64,000 nt of DNA from Cryptocoryne crispatula var. balansae (lineage: Eukaryota > Streptophyta > Magnoliopsida > Alismatales > Araceae): the NCBI GenBank assembly GCA_036172225.1, contig CM069935.1:13737297-13801296 (forward strand), written 5' to 3'. This document shows, piece after piece, positions 11,035 to 23,076 of this stretch. The notes under the pieces are model-generated. The model saw only the letters and a list, made by a program, of their open reading frames with translations. It was not told where the DNA came from and ran no database searches. Position numbers and translations under genes: made by a program. The stretch's first letter is position 1. Every line of letters begins with the position of its first letter.

Positions 11035-12052
11035 GACTCTGATTTTGGTCGTTCCAGAGGCATGAGCATGACCCCCCAGACATCTGAAGATGTCCAAACT
11101 CCCTACTGCATTGATTTTGTGATTTTTATCGAGAGAATTTCAAGTTTTTAGAGAGAGAAAAGTCGGTTCTAGAGAGAGGAAGGTTGTTCTGCAGGTGATC
11201 AACCAGGTCTCTCTTCTTCATCCTCTAAAGCAGCGTGTGGACATCTGATGCCAGAGCTCTCTTTATAAAAGTTCTTCCTCTCCAAGTCTTCTTCAGTTTG
11301 CAATCAACGGCACTTGATTCTGTGGTTGGGGCTGATCATGACAAGCGCAGAAGCAAAGTCGCGCCTGGCAGATCCTGGACTGCTGCTCGGCATTTTTGAC
11401 AACCCAGATTTGGCTATATCTCTCTCTATTCTTATCAGAATCCTTATTTTATTTTTCCTATCTCTTTATTACGTGATTATACATCCTCCCATTATTTTTA
11501 TACATTTTTTTGCATTATTTTTAGTCTGTTAATCCGAAAATAGAAAAAGAGGGGTTAGAGATAACCCGAATCCGGTCAGTTTCTAGTCAGTTGTGTTTCA
11601 TGTTATTCTCTTTACATATACTTCACTTTGTCTAGTTATAATTGTCTTTTTCACTTATTTATTTATCTAGTTGCACAGAAGATCAAGCACCCACCACGTC
11701 GAGGACTCATCTTCATCGGCCGGCCGAGGAAGGAGAAGCTTTGACCCACATTCTTTACGCTAAGGTACACACGATCAACTTTAAATTCATAAATTGGAAC
11801 CCGCGGTTCCTGGAGACCACATGTCTTAATTTTATTCTTCTCACCCTCCTCCCACATGACCCAAACCATCTCTTTGGTGATCGAGCGACGCCAAGGGATG
11901 AAACTTCGGGGATCGATGTGAGTGTGGGACCGAGGTGAGAGTCGCTTTCCGTGCTTTATTCCTTTCTTTTCTCATCCCCTCTTGAGGTGACGATCTGGGT
12001 TCACGGACTTCCCTGAAAAGGAGATGACCCCGTTGAATTTTCGGAGTCGACA

Positions 12053-13741
12053 TCTACAGCCTCCTCCTCCCATGTGCGCCAGCAACTTAGCGCAGCAGCA
12101 CCCAGATGTCGTGGTCAGCATGCCATCGTTGTCCGATCACAATCGCCATTGTCAAGCACCGTGCGCCAGTACCTTAGCATCCTGCATCCCTCCTTCCAAC
12201 GCCTTTTAGGCAGGCATCCCGGACGCGTCTAATATTATTTAATTTAACGTTTAAAATTTACCAACCACCTTTAGATGTAAATTTAAATATATTGGTTGAT
12301 ATTGGATGTGGTGATGGTTCATAAGTAGATGTTTTATTAGTTTAGTAGATGCATGTTTCATGGATCCTGATTTTATTAAATCAATTGTTCTTAATTATTG
12401 ATTAGCATGTGCTATAGAATTTAAATTACATAATTTGTGAATTTGATATGCCCTTGTTTATTAACTCGATTGGGTCCATGTTAATATTTATGATGGCAAG
12501 TTAATTAAATTAGTTAGAGTTTTAAATCAATTGAAAAATTGGATTTCTTGTAAACTCCATATTAATATTTCATATTGTTGATTATTTAATTGAGTGTATA
12601 TGTTAATGACGGCATATTTCATGCATGCAAGTGTTAAATACATTTGTTAAACATTACTGGCATGAGTGTTACTGGCATGTGGTTATGTTATGTCAAGTAT
12701 ATGTGTATTTATTTTTATAGATGGTTAAATGCATTAGATGTGCATATATTCATATTAGTGGTTATAATTTGCATAGCAATTATCATGGTATGGCATGATT
12801 GGAATGAATGCATGTGTGCATTAAATGAAATGGCAGACTGAGCTACACCAAACTAGTTAGTCGTGGCCCATGGGCAGCGGGGAATAGAACAGTCCGGTGC
12901 ATCCTTCGATCCCGGATACTGCGGTTTGTCCTAAATGCCACCACCGCCTAGGTGCACTAAGGGACTTCGTTTTACTATATATTACTGCTATATATGATAG
13001 ATTTGGTGATTGAAATTTGAGATGGCAAGACGACGCATTCCTTGCCAATAGGAAAAAGACGTGATATTATATTAGGGGATAGGTGCATTTATTGCATGAT
13101 TCAGTGTATATGGTCATTAGATGTGCATTAGTTTGTCTTAACCGAGTTGAGTTGCATAAGATGCTTGGCGTCTCATTTGTGTATAGTTTCATCATATAGG
13201 TTTGTAATACATATTCATGCATACTTTATATTTTTCTGGTTAGGTTCTTCTTTTGATATTTATAGGTGTTGATTGGGTCTGTATAGTTAGTGGTTGGTTG
13301 TTTATCAAAATATGTGGATAAGCCATATAATTATCGTATTGTTTAGTTCTATACATATATAGAACAAGAGTAGTACCGGGTAATTATGTAATTATCATTT
13401 AGGTTTATTTATTATCCGATTCAGAGGATGAAGGGATGTCTACTGAGTCGGTGTTACTCATTCCAAATCTCTTAATATTTTTCAGGTAATCAGGTTTAGC
13501 GCAGCAGAAGCGTGGTGATCTGGTTCTCGAGGGATTATTTGGAAGATTTTTATGTATTCTTTTTAGATGATATATAAATTGTTGTATCATGGTATGATTT
13601 CAGTTTATTGAATTATTTGAATTATGTATTGGATCCTGGGTTAGTCGTCAATTTTTCCAAACCGATATATTGAGGAGTTAATTTCCCCGGTTGCGTTGCC
13701 GGATTAATTCCACTGCGTATATGAAAATCCAGGGCATGACA
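12053..13741 (+). repeat. 5' LTR (3' part) of the LARD-like element
   Basis: Matches 15741-17430 along its whole length with scattered substitutions and few indels, and ends GGCATGACA directly before the primer site. The left edge is the element A insertion point. An ORF at 12644-12841 is a by-product of AT-rich sequence. Confidence 0.85.
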
Positions 13742-13744
13742 GTT

Positions 13745-13756
13745 TGGTATCAGAGC
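13745..13756 (+). other. Primer binding site for initiator Met-tRNA
   Basis: TGGTATCAGAGC, complementary to the 3' end of plant initiator Met-tRNA, sits three bases after the LTR end. This fixes the LTR/internal boundary and the plus orientation. Confidence 0.85.
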
Positions 13757-14403
13757 AATAACCTAGCCGGAAGGTCTATTTTGACTTGCCTGGGGTAAAG
13801 GATGTCGGTTTGGATAAATCGAAATCAATCCATTTGGGGATTGTTGATTTTAGATGTGAATGAGGATTTGAATTATATATATTTGAAGTTGGAATTGTAT
13901 GTTTGAGCTTGTTATTAGATTATGAACTTGGCCTTAAGGTCTATTTTGACTAGCCCGAGATTATGTAATCGGTTTGGATATCAAGAGTCGATGATTTGAT
14001 ATGAATCATTAGATTGGGTATAGAGTTTGGAATTAGTTATTAGATGAGGAATAGGCGATTAGATTTGTGGATATAAGATAGATAGATAGATTGGTAGATA
14101 GTTGGATAGGTAGGTAAGTAAATAGAAGGGTAGACAAGTAGATGGGTAGATCGATTAGATGAATCGAAACTAGATAATATATTGTAGAGGAAGGTTTAGA
14201 TAAAATGGTTGGATAGATTAAAGAATGATTATTATCTTAGGTAGGTAGATTGATCAAATGGATATTAAAATAGGTAGATTAGAAATAAGATAGAGGAGTA
14301 GATAGATTAGATGGAGAGTGTAGATATTCTTATAGTCATCTTTTTTTTTGGAAAGTTTAGGTTAGAAATTTCGAGAATGAAATTTATTTTAAGAGGTAGT
14401 GAG
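13757..14403 (+). other. Short non-coding internal region with GATA-type repeats
   Basis: No coding potential. From about 14060 to 14310 it consists of degenerate GATAGATA/GGTAGAT tetranucleotide repeats. The segment AAGAGGTAGTGAG just before 14404 is the likely polypurine tract. A CCTAGCCGGAAGGTCTATTTTG-like phrase (about 13766 and 13923) is repeated with a 160-bp period. Confidence 0.7.
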
Positions 14404-14628
14404 TGTAATATTCTGATTTTTTTCAAAAAAAAAACCCACCGCCTCTGTCGAACCACCTTAGCCCCCCCCACCTCAATTATTTTTATTTTTCCTCTTTCCC
14501 CCTTGCATCGCCTCTCACCCACCCCTCGGCTCATTCTCTCTCTCTCTCTCCTGTTCTTTCGCCTTCATCACCCTCCATCTCCCAATTGCCCCCCTCGCAG
14601 AGAGCGCGTCCTCGGGCATCACCCCTAT

Positions 14629-14665
<37 letters not shown>

Positions 14666-17430
14666 CACTGCCTCAACCCCCCCATTGACTCTGTCTGACT
14701 CTCTCTCTCCCCCTACCTCGCGATCGTCGCCGTCCTCTTGTGCCCTCGGCCTCGCATGCTCCCCGGTCAGCTGTGCGCCCCCGCCATCGTGCCGTCATCA
14801 CGGCCGTTTCCCTCTCTCTTTTCTATCATGCACCCTCGCCGCTCTCTCCCTCTCTATTCTCTCCCTGGCTCTCTCTCTCTGAACTGTCGTTGTCCGCGCG
14901 TGGCACCTGTGCCCATGGTCACCCTGCGCCCCCTCTCATCGCCTCTCTCTCTCCCTCCAGCGCAGCCGTCGCCACCGTGGTCGCCGCCACAGTCGTGGCC
15001 ATCATCACCGCTCTCCTCTCTCTCTTCGTCGTGTGTACCCCGCGCGAACATAGCACCCCCCCATCAGCTCTCGTCTCCGCCTTCATCACCTCCGCCTCCT
15101 CCTCCCCTGGCCCAGCTCTCCCTCCTTCTCTTTCCCTCGCATCCTAGGCCGCTCGCCACGGTACCTCCGCACCTCCACCCCCTCGTCTCTTTCTCTCCAC
15201 TGTGTGTACCCCGCGCGAGCGCGGAACCCGCAACAACCCGGCCACCTTTGTCGCCTGCATCGCCGCCTCATCTCTCTCCCCCGCTCCCTCTTGGCTCTCT
15301 TCCTATCTCTCTCTCATGCTATTGCCTCCCGCCTACGGCCACCCGGCCCCCCCTCTCGTCACCGCTCTCTCCCTTCTTCCTTTGCTCTCTCCCTCTCTGT
15401 TTTCTCTCTCTGTCTCTCTCTCTTGGGTTCCCCCGTAGCTCCCACTCTCGATTCTGCCTCAGCCGCGCAGCGCCCCTGCCGCCTCCTCCACCCTTGACCA
15501 TCCCCATTGTGCTTAGCCTCGTACCCAGCTACAGCCGCAGCTGTCTCCACCCCCCTCCGGCATGCTTAGCCGCCTAGCCGTGTACTCCCCCACCAGCCCC
15601 GGACATCTGGCTCCTCTCCCAGCCCGCACACCCCTTGCTACAGCCTCCCCCTCCTCTGTCATCGCGTTGTCCAACGCCGTTCACCCGTGCATGCGTGCGC
15701 AGGTGAGCCCTCCAGGCCCCTCAGACCCCTACCTCCCCTCTGTGTGCCACCTCCTCCTCCCGTGTGCGCCAACAACTTAGCACGGCTGCACCCCGACGTC
15801 GTGGCCGGCATGCCATCGTTGTCCGATCACAATCGCCGTTGTCAAGCATCGTGCACCAGCACCTTAGCGCCATGCATCCCTCCTTCCAATGCCTTTCAGA
15901 TAGGCATCCCGGACGCGTCTAATATTATTAAATTTAACGTTTAAAATTTACCAACCACCTTTAGATGTCAATTTAAATATATTGGTGGATATTGGATGTG
16001 GCGATTGTTCATAATTAGATGTTTTATTAGTTTAGTAGATGCATGTTGCATGGATCCTGATTTTATTAAATCAATTGTTCTTAATTATTGATTAGCATGT
16101 GCTGTAGAATTTAAATTACATAATTTGTGAATTTGGTATGCCCTTGTTTATTAACTCGATTGGGTCCATGTTAATATTTATGATTGCAAGTTAATTAAAT
16201 TAGTTAGAGTTTTAAATCAATTGAAAATTTGGATTTCTTGTAAACTCCATATTAATATTTCATATTGCTGATTATTTAATTGAGTGTATATGTTAATGTC
16301 GGCATATTTCATGCATGCTGGTGTTAAATACATTTGTTAAACATTATAGATTGAGTGTTACTGGCATGTGGTTATGTTATATCAAGTATATGTGCATTTA
16401 TTTTTAGAGATGGTTAAATGCATTAGATGTGCATATATTCATAATAGTGGTTATAATTTGCATAGCAATTATCATGGTATGGCATGATTGGAATGAATGC
16501 ACGTGTGCATTAAATGAAATGGTAGACTGAGCTACACCAGACTAATTAGTCTTGGCCCGTGTGCAGCGGGGATTAAAACTGTCAAGTGCATCCTTCGATC
16601 CCGGATACCGCGGTTTGTCCTAAGTGCCACCACTGCCTAGGTGCACTAGGGGACTTCGTTTTACTATATATTAGTGCTATATATGATAGATCTGGTGGTA
16701 GCAATTTGAGATGGCAAGACGACGCATTCCTTATCAATAAGAAAAAAACGTGATATTATATTAGAGGATATGTGCATTTATTGCATGATTCGGTATATAT
16801 GGTCATTAGATGTGAATTAGTTTGTCTTAACCGAGTCGAGTTGCATAAGATGCATGATGTCTCATTTGCGTATAGTTTCATCATATAGGTTTGTAATACA
16901 TATTCATGCATACTTTATCTTTTTCTGATTAGGTTCTTCTTTTGATATTTATAGTTGCTGATTGGGTCTGTATAGTTAGTGGTTGGTTGTTTATCAAAAT
17001 ATGTGGATAAGTCAGATAATTATTATATTGTTTAGTTCTATACATATATAGAACAAGAGTAGTACCGGGTAATTATGTAATTATCATTTAGGTTATTTTA
17101 TTATCTAATTCGACGGATGAAGGGATGTCTACTGAGTCGTTGTGACTCATTCCAAATCTCTTAATAATTTTCAGGTAATCAGATTTAACGCAGCAGAAAC
17201 ATGGTGATCTGGTTCTCAAGGGATTATTTAGAAAATCTTTATATATTCTGTTTGGATGATATATGAATTGTTGTATCATGATATGATTTCAGTTTATTGA
17301 ATTATTTGAATTATGTATTGGATACCGGGTTAGTCATCAATTTTTCCAAACCGATATATTGAGGAGTTAATTTCCTCGGTTGCGTCGCTGGATTAATTCC
17401 GCTGCATATCTGAAAATCCGGGATGTGACA
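14404..17430 (+). repeat. 3' LTR of the LARD-like element (about 3.0 kb)
   Basis: Begins TGTAATATTCTG and ends GGATGTGACA. Its first 1.3 kb is extremely pyrimidine-rich (14450-15760), with a (CT)n microsatellite at 14631-14663. It produces long spurious frames such as 14738-15577 of Pro/Ser/Leu-rich sequence. The remaining 1.69 kb equals the 5' copy. TCATA at 17431-17435 would be the 3' target duplication. Confidence 0.78.
14631..14663 (+). repeat. (CT)n microsatellite
   Basis: An uninterrupted run of about 16 CT dinucleotides within the pyrimidine-rich LTR start. Further short CT runs occur to 15430. Confidence 0.9.
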
Positions 17431-18239
17431 TCATAATTATTCTATGTTTTATCATATTACACTAAATCTTTTATATTATAAATTATTAATTTCAGATTCA
17501 CGTGACTGAGTATGGTTTTCAAAGTTTATAAATTCTTGTTACAAATAATTTGAATTGATTATTTTATAAAAATATTCCTCCACTGAATTTTTAGAATGAT
17601 CCCGCCGAACGAAAATTATAAATCGGCCGCACTGATCATATGGACCCTCATTGTAAGTTCGAACAAGGGTGCTTAATTAGTATACGTCATAGCACCGAGG
17701 ATTTTTATATGCGGGTCTTTATTGAATATTTGGATGCATGGCATGATCTTGATAATCATGATCTTTCTATGCACATCCATGAAACCATGACAAAGTTTAT
17801 ATATTCTATAGATGCTATTGTTGAATTATCTTTATTAGGTTGAAATGCAGGTCTATTTATGTCAAATGACATTTATGACTAATATCTGTTCTTATTTAAT
17901 TAAGTCCCAACCACCTGTATGTGTATACGAAATTACGTACCACTCTACACAGTAGTACGTATATGTTTTTTCATAAAAATTGCCCAAGTCGTGAAAATTA
18001 AGGAGAGGCGGAACCATGAATATAAATATTATATCGTTATGTGAATTATATATATTGACTTTCAGCTTGGAATGTTTATATGTACGCAATATTATATATA
18101 TACATACACAGATGATAGTTAATCTTGTAAGCTACTATTGCTGGTTAGAAACAAATATCAATTGTGGGTGGAGATGTTGAAGAACTTCTACATGCTCGCA
18201 TGTGCCGATTTTCACGTGTTGTATGTTTTCAGTTACAGC
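17431..18239. other. Flanking AT-rich sequence, no gene recognised
   Basis: AT-rich DNA between the LARD-like element and the LINE. A 67-codon frame (17640-17843, +) has no recognisable motif and no supporting context. The last 100 bp may already belong to the degenerate LINE. Confidence 0.5.
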
Positions 18240-21210
18240 ATTTAATTTAGTATAATATCAATTTTGATAGTGCAACTACATTCGTCACCATCAAAAGTAG
18301 TGAGACGGGTCTTGGTCTACAGATATTGCTGATATTAAGTCAGTATTTATTTCTTATTTTCGGAATTTATTTAATGATACATTATCTTCTGAGCTTCCCA
18401 CTTTTTTACGGTCATTACAGCTACCGATGCTTACTTCACAGCAAGTTGACTCATTATCTTCTCCTCCCACTTTGGAAGAGGTTAGATAAGCTGTTTTCTC
18501 TATGAAATCGGATATATCTCCTAGTAAGGACGGGTTTCCCTCTTTATTTTATAAGCATTATTGGCATCTAATACAGCATGATGTTTTCTCTTATATCAAG
18601 CATCTATTTGAGTCAGCCAGCATTTCTCCTGCATTGAATCAAACAATCATCACCTTAATTCCAAAAAGAGAAAAGGCTTCCAATCCTGAACATTTTAGGC
18701 CGATCAATTTGTGTAATATTCTCCTGAAAATTCTTACCAAGCTTATTGCTAACCGAATTAAGCCCTATTTGTCGACTTTAATTTCCCAATATCAATCGGC
18801 TTTCATTCCCGGCCGACAAGGGTAGAGAATGTTATAGTAGTTCAGGAGATTCGAAATGTTTTTAAGTGGATGAAAGAGAAAATTGGGTATTTTATGGTAA
18901 AATTAAATATCCACAAAGCTTATGATAGTATCCGATGGGATTTCCTGTAATGGGTGCTGACACAAATTAAGATGCCTGATTCTTTGGTTCAATTAATTAT
19001 GGCTTGCACAAGGTCTGTCTCTTATTTCATTAATTTGAACGGTCAGTTATTGGATGTGATTATTCCTCTACGAGGTCTTCGTCAAGGCTGTCCGCTCTCT
19101 CTGTACTTATATATATTATGTTCAGAAATCTTATCGGCTATGTTATCTCAGTCTGTCCAATCTCGACCACTATTAGGAGTACGAACAACCAGAGGGTGTC
19201 CCCTTGTTTCTCACCTAATGTTTGATGATGATTTAGTGGTATGTGGCAAAGCAACTGAGGAGGAGGTTCTAAATCTGATGACTATACTCAACATGTATGC
19301 TGATTTTTCTGGTCAAGTAATTAATCCTCACAAATACCATATTTTTTTAGTAGCAATGTTCCAACAGAGACCATATCACATATTTGTGCTATTACGGGTT
19401 TTCAACTTGCTTCTAAGGACTTGTATTTGAGACTTCCTTGGGATCCTAAGGGAGGGAGGTCTTCATACTTTCACAATTTGTTGAATGCATGTTAGAACAA
19501 AATGGCTGGTTGGAAAGCTCACCTTTTATCCATGGGAGGGAGAACTACTCTGATCCAATCTATCATAGCTCATCTCCCTATGTATGCAATGGTTGTTTCT
19601 CACAGCCCGATTCACTTTTTAAAAAAGCTAGAGCAACTTCAAAGAAACTTCTGGTGGGCTCATTCTTCAGGCAAATCAAGGATCCATTTTTCCAGTTGGA
19701 AGAATATTCAAAAACCCAAATTGTTGGGAGGCATGGGCATCCGAGATCTGATCATTTTAAATAAAGCCATGGGGTTGAGACTGCTATGGAATTTTCTTCA
19801 TCAACCGAATTCCTTGTGAAGCTAGATTCTTTCTTCTCGGTATTTGAAAGCTGGTAGCATTTGGCAAGATAAATTTAGGCCTACTAACTCTCCTGTTTGG
19901 AATTTTATTCTTTAGGCCAGAATTTTTTTCTTAAGGCTGTGGTGTGGAAGGTGAAGGATGGTACATCCATTGATATCTGGCAGCACACTTGGATATTGGA
20001 TGGTGGAGGTCCTTTGAAACCAAGGACCCAGGATGCTATTCTTCAAGGTCCGGTAAGTCAACTAATGGTTAATTTTTCTTGGGATGCAGATATAATATCT
20101 ACATGGTTTGACCATGACTCAACTCAACGTATTCTCAACACAAATATTCATCAGCAATTAGAAAAATATCTACCTATTTGGACTCATACTGTGGATGGTA
20201 AGTTCTCCTTAAAGTCTGCATATCGTTTCCTGTTTGAGCAAAATATTCCTCCGGGGTCTTCCAACCTTGCGGCTTGGCGCAAACTTTGGCACCCAACAGT
20301 AGGTAAATACCTGTCACATAAAATTATTGTGTGTATATGGAAAATACTTTCGGGGAACCTTCCTACCAATTAGGAAATTCACAGGAGGTGCCCCCATATC
20401 AATCCTATTTGTCCAGCATGTTTTCAGGAAGAAGAATCAGTGGAGCATCTTTTTCTGGTTTGTCCGAGAGCAAGAGCTCTATGGTTAATCTCTCCGATAG
20501 GAAATAATCTGGGGTGGAATTCTATCTCTTTTTTTGCTTTATTGTACTGTTCGCTTGACTGGGTCGTGGGTAAAAATTCTCTGTATTTTTAGATGGGACT
20601 GACTGCCCTGTATATTGTTTGGATCTTATAGACAGCACGGTGCAAAGCTTCATTTCATCAGTCCCTTGGATCTCCGCAGAAACTTCTTCAGCAAGCATTG
20701 GATATGGTTCAATTTAGCTTAAAACTTAACCCACCTCCTTTTTGTACTGCCCCCCAAAGATGGTTACCCCCTCCTCTTTACCAATTAAAAGTGAATGTGG
20801 ATGTTGTTGTTTCAGATTTGGTGGGTGCTGCAAGGATGATTGTTAGAGATGAGACAAGGCACGTAGTGTTTTGGCACACAAAGCTCTATGCATCACAACA
20901 TCCGCAAGCCCTGGAAGCACTTGCACTATATATGGCTTGTTCGTGTGCCTCCTTATCCACTTCTAAAATAATAGTTCAAAGTGATACTAAAGTCATTGTT
21001 GATGCTATCAATGGAGTTGAACCTACACCATGGAGAGCTTAGCATTTTATTGACCAATGTATTCAGATTCTCTGTAAATCCATGAATGTCTTGGTAGTAT
21101 TTGTGTCCAGGTCATGTAATCAGGTGGCTCATACTCTCGCAAAATGGTCTTTAAATATGCCTTGGTTGTATGGCAAATTAAAATTTTATTATAAAATTAT
21201 TTTTTTAATA
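18240..21210 (+). pseudogene. 5'-truncated L1-type LINE, ORF2 remnant with RNase H
   Basis: ORF2 of L1 elements provides target-primed reverse transcription. The endonuclease and ORF1 are missing. RT begins near 18340 and includes LIPKREKASNPEHFRPINL (18655-18711), YQSAFIPGRQG, RGLRQGCPLS (19072-19101) and the catalytic box FDDD (about 19222-19233, where plant L1 usually has FADD). A zinc-knuckle-like zf-RVT region, about 20170-20480, ends in CPACF...HLFLVCP. A C-terminal RNase H with ALEAL, QSDTK and NQVAHTLAKW (20780-21160) is the plant L1 arrangement. At least four frame changes and several stops separate the pieces (18502-18825, 18954-19430, 19502-19819, 19897-20373, 20698-21042). I see no clear poly(A) tail or target duplication. 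Confidence 0.85.
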
Positions 21211-22331
21211 AAATGGGTTAAAAGAGGTAATTGACAATCATTATAAATTTATATTTTCTTAAAAAAATCTTAGAGAAAAAGGAGAGATGTGATCCAGTTT
21301 TTTTATCTTGTAGCTCTCACACCTCTTATGGACATATAGGGATCTCACTCGTTTTTTGTTATCACGATGATTTTTTGTTATTGACTAATTTTGACTTTAT
21401 TTTAATAAAAAAATTTATCACGGAAATATATAGATTTTATTATGCAGCCAAACAAATAAACCTGCATTATAAAATGAAAAAGTCTGTCCTAGGAGGCTTA
21501 GATTTATGATCTTATGAAATGGCTAGGAAAGCGGGAAGACGAGATGTAGTAAGGTTATTTAAGGAGAGTCATCTTTGTGAAAATCAAAGATGAAGAAAGG
21601 AGAGTATACGAAAGGGAAAGGAGGAATAGCAGTCATGGTATCAAAAAGATAGAAAGATATACAGAAGTTTTAAGAAATAAAGAAACCACTAATTAAGATG
21701 CAATTCGGTGGCTGTAACAGGAATGTCCCCTGCCAGTAGGACACAACTTACTAAGCAATCCTAAAAGAAGCTGATTCTTTCATAAAAAAAGAATGACATA
21801 GAGCGGTAGGCAAGTCATGTAGTCCACTCAATTGCGCTAAAATGTTGCAACTCATTGAACTGAAAATGCATCGGTCCTTTCCATCTTCTTCTTACTTTCC
21901 ATCAACAATTCGTCATATTTCCGTATTTTTTATTTTATTAATTAATTTTTATTGGCTGCTATTTATTTCTTTTAATAAAGTCATCTTGACCTTGGATGAT
22001 TTTTTTGAGTGTTGCATGAGTAGAGAGAAGAGAACGTGCTCTCGACCAAGAAGTGTGGTGCAATTTGAAAATGGTTGCTTGAATACAGATATGAAATGCT
22101 AGAAAGAAAGAAAATAGATCAGAACTGAATGCATGGTAATACTCCAAATGGCCATCACCAGCTCTCTCTCAAACAATGATGATATCCCTTAAGAGCTTCT
22201 TCTCACAAGGTGAATGGCTTGTTGGTCATGATATAGAAAAGCAAATGCAACTAGAGGTGAATTAAAGTTGTCTCAATTTTTTTTTAAATTAATTCAATGT
22301 GTGTTATATCAATGAGTGAATTGACAATTTA
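21211..22331. other. Intergenic, no gene recognised
   Basis: AT-rich sequence without convincing coding potential. The part at 21280-21450 weakly resembles the interior of the MITE at 24774-25096 (CTCACACCTCTT, TTTTTTGTTATCAC, GCAGCCAAAC), so it may be a degraded relative. Confidence 0.45.
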
Positions 22332-23070
22332 CAGGGTGTTTGGTAGCACTTTTAATTTTAAGACAATCTCGTTTTTCAAATCAAGATTATTTGACTTCTT
22401 GATTTTATTTTTAAAATTAAAACAATCTAATTACTGTGTGTTTTGACAAAATTATCTTAATTTTTAAAAATTAGATAGTAGTGTTTGGTTATGACATGCG
22501 GCTTCACGAAACTCCCACGAGCTCCCTCGGCAGAGAGGACCAGTGGCTCCACAAAGTCTCCCCCCGCAGCATCGTCTGCCTCCCATCCCCCGGTGGCGGC
22601 GTTGGCCAGCGAACCCCCCCCACCCGCGGTGGCGTCGGCTAGCGAAGTCCCCGCTCCCCTCGGTGGCGGCACTCCCCTTGGCGGCGGCGTCAGCCAATGA
22701 AGCCCCCCGCAGCGTCCGCCTCCCTCCCCCCGCGGTGGCGCTCCCCCGGCGGCGTTGTCGGCCAATGAAGGCCCCCCTCTCGCGGCCGCGCTCCCCCCCG
22801 TGGCATCGTCCGCCTCCCTCCCCCCGGTGGCGGCATTGAGCCCCCCTCCCACGGCATTGCCCAACTCCCTCCCCCCAGCGGCGGCGTCATCCGCCTCCCT
22901 CCCCCCTACGGCGGCGCTCCCCCCTCCACTCCTGCGACATCGTCCGCCTCCCTCACCCTGGCGTGGCGTCGGCCAATGAGACCGTAGTTAAAAATTGCAA
23001 CCAAACACCTTATCTCTTTTATTTTTAAAATTTAGATAAAAAAGAGGGAAAAATGTAACCAAGCACCCTA
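22332..23070. mobile_element. PIF/Harbinger-like (Tourist) MITE with GC-rich core
   Basis: Terminal inverted repeats CAGGGTGTTTGGTAGCA (left) and the complement of TGTAACCAAGCACCCTA (right), flanked by TTA at 22329-22331 and 23071-23073. A TTA target duplication is diagnostic of the PIF/Harbinger group. A second, inner inverted pair lies at about 22479-22495 (GTGTTTGGTTATG) and 22996-23009 (CAACCAAACACC), enclosing a GC-rich core. No transposase is present, so it is non-autonomous. Confidence 0.7.
22500..22985. repeat. GC-rich degenerate tandem repeats inside the MITE
   Basis: Loose repeats built from GCGGCG, CTCCCCCC, CCAATGAAG(G/C)CCCC and TCCGCCTCCCTCCCCCC words with no fixed period. Open frames on both strands (for example 22457-22864, minus) encode only Gly/Ala/Pro-rich repeats and are not supported as genes. 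The sharp GC contrast with the AT-rich arms suggests acquired DNA. Confidence 0.6.
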
Positions 23071-23076
23071 TTAAAG

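Larger units (their letters stand above)
1..12052 (+). mobile_element. Element A: decayed Ty3/gypsy retrotransposon, Tat/Ogre type
   Basis: Seen: a partial 5' LTR (1-1062), a gag-pro-RT-RNaseH-integrase series on the plus strand, a 2.6-kb non-coding 3' region and a complete 3' LTR (10187-12052). The domain order with integrase last is the Ty3/gypsy order. A second RNase H before integrase and a G-patch after protease are traits known for the plant Tat/Ogre lineage. The start of the 5' LTR, about 0.8 kb, lies left of the window. Many stop codons and frameshifts show it is dead. It inserted into the 5' LTR of the retrotransposon derivative that follows; the base at 12053 begins that host sequence. 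Confidence 0.9.
10187..12052 (+). repeat. 3' LTR of element A, complete (1866 bp)
   Basis: Starts TGTAGACACGCC and ends GTCGACA. These ends recur in the LTRs of element C and, reversed, in the solo LTR at 38194-40734. U3 carries a palindrome-rich GC block (10695-10985) just upstream of the TATA box at 11027. The second half matches the 5' LTR at 1-1062. Host sequence resumes at 12053 with TCTAC, the presumptive target duplication; its partner lies left of the window. Confidence 0.88.
12053..17430 (+). mobile_element. Large non-coding LTR retrotransposon derivative (LARD-like)
   Basis: Two direct repeats (12053-13741 and 15741-17430, nearly colinear) flank a short non-coding centre. A Met-tRNA primer site follows the first and a purine-rich stretch precedes the second, so they are LTRs. 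The 3' LTR is complete, about 3.0 kb. The 5' LTR lost its first 1.34 kb to the insertion of element A and that part should lie left of the window. The internal region is only about 660 bp and has no gag or pol. The GTT-TGGTATCAGAGC junction and the TGTAATATTCTG start resemble Tekay/Del chromovirus LTRs, so a non-autonomous relative of these is likely. Confidence 0.8.

Noticed and set aside
14738..15577. 279-codon plus frame, Pro/Ser/Leu-rich
   Set aside because: It lies in an LTR whose U3 is almost pure pyrimidine, so stop codons are rare by composition. Several overlapping frames are equally open and no domain is visible.
17640..17843. 67-codon plus frame between the LARD-like element and the LINE
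   Set aside because: Short, no motif and no context; chance frames of this size are common.
21211..21460. Possible further MITE related to 24774-25096
   Set aside because: Only a few shared words; no clear inverted ends or duplication.
22457..22864. 135-codon minus frame, Gly/Ala-rich
   Set aside because: Low-complexity translation of GC-rich repeats in a MITE; all frames are open there.
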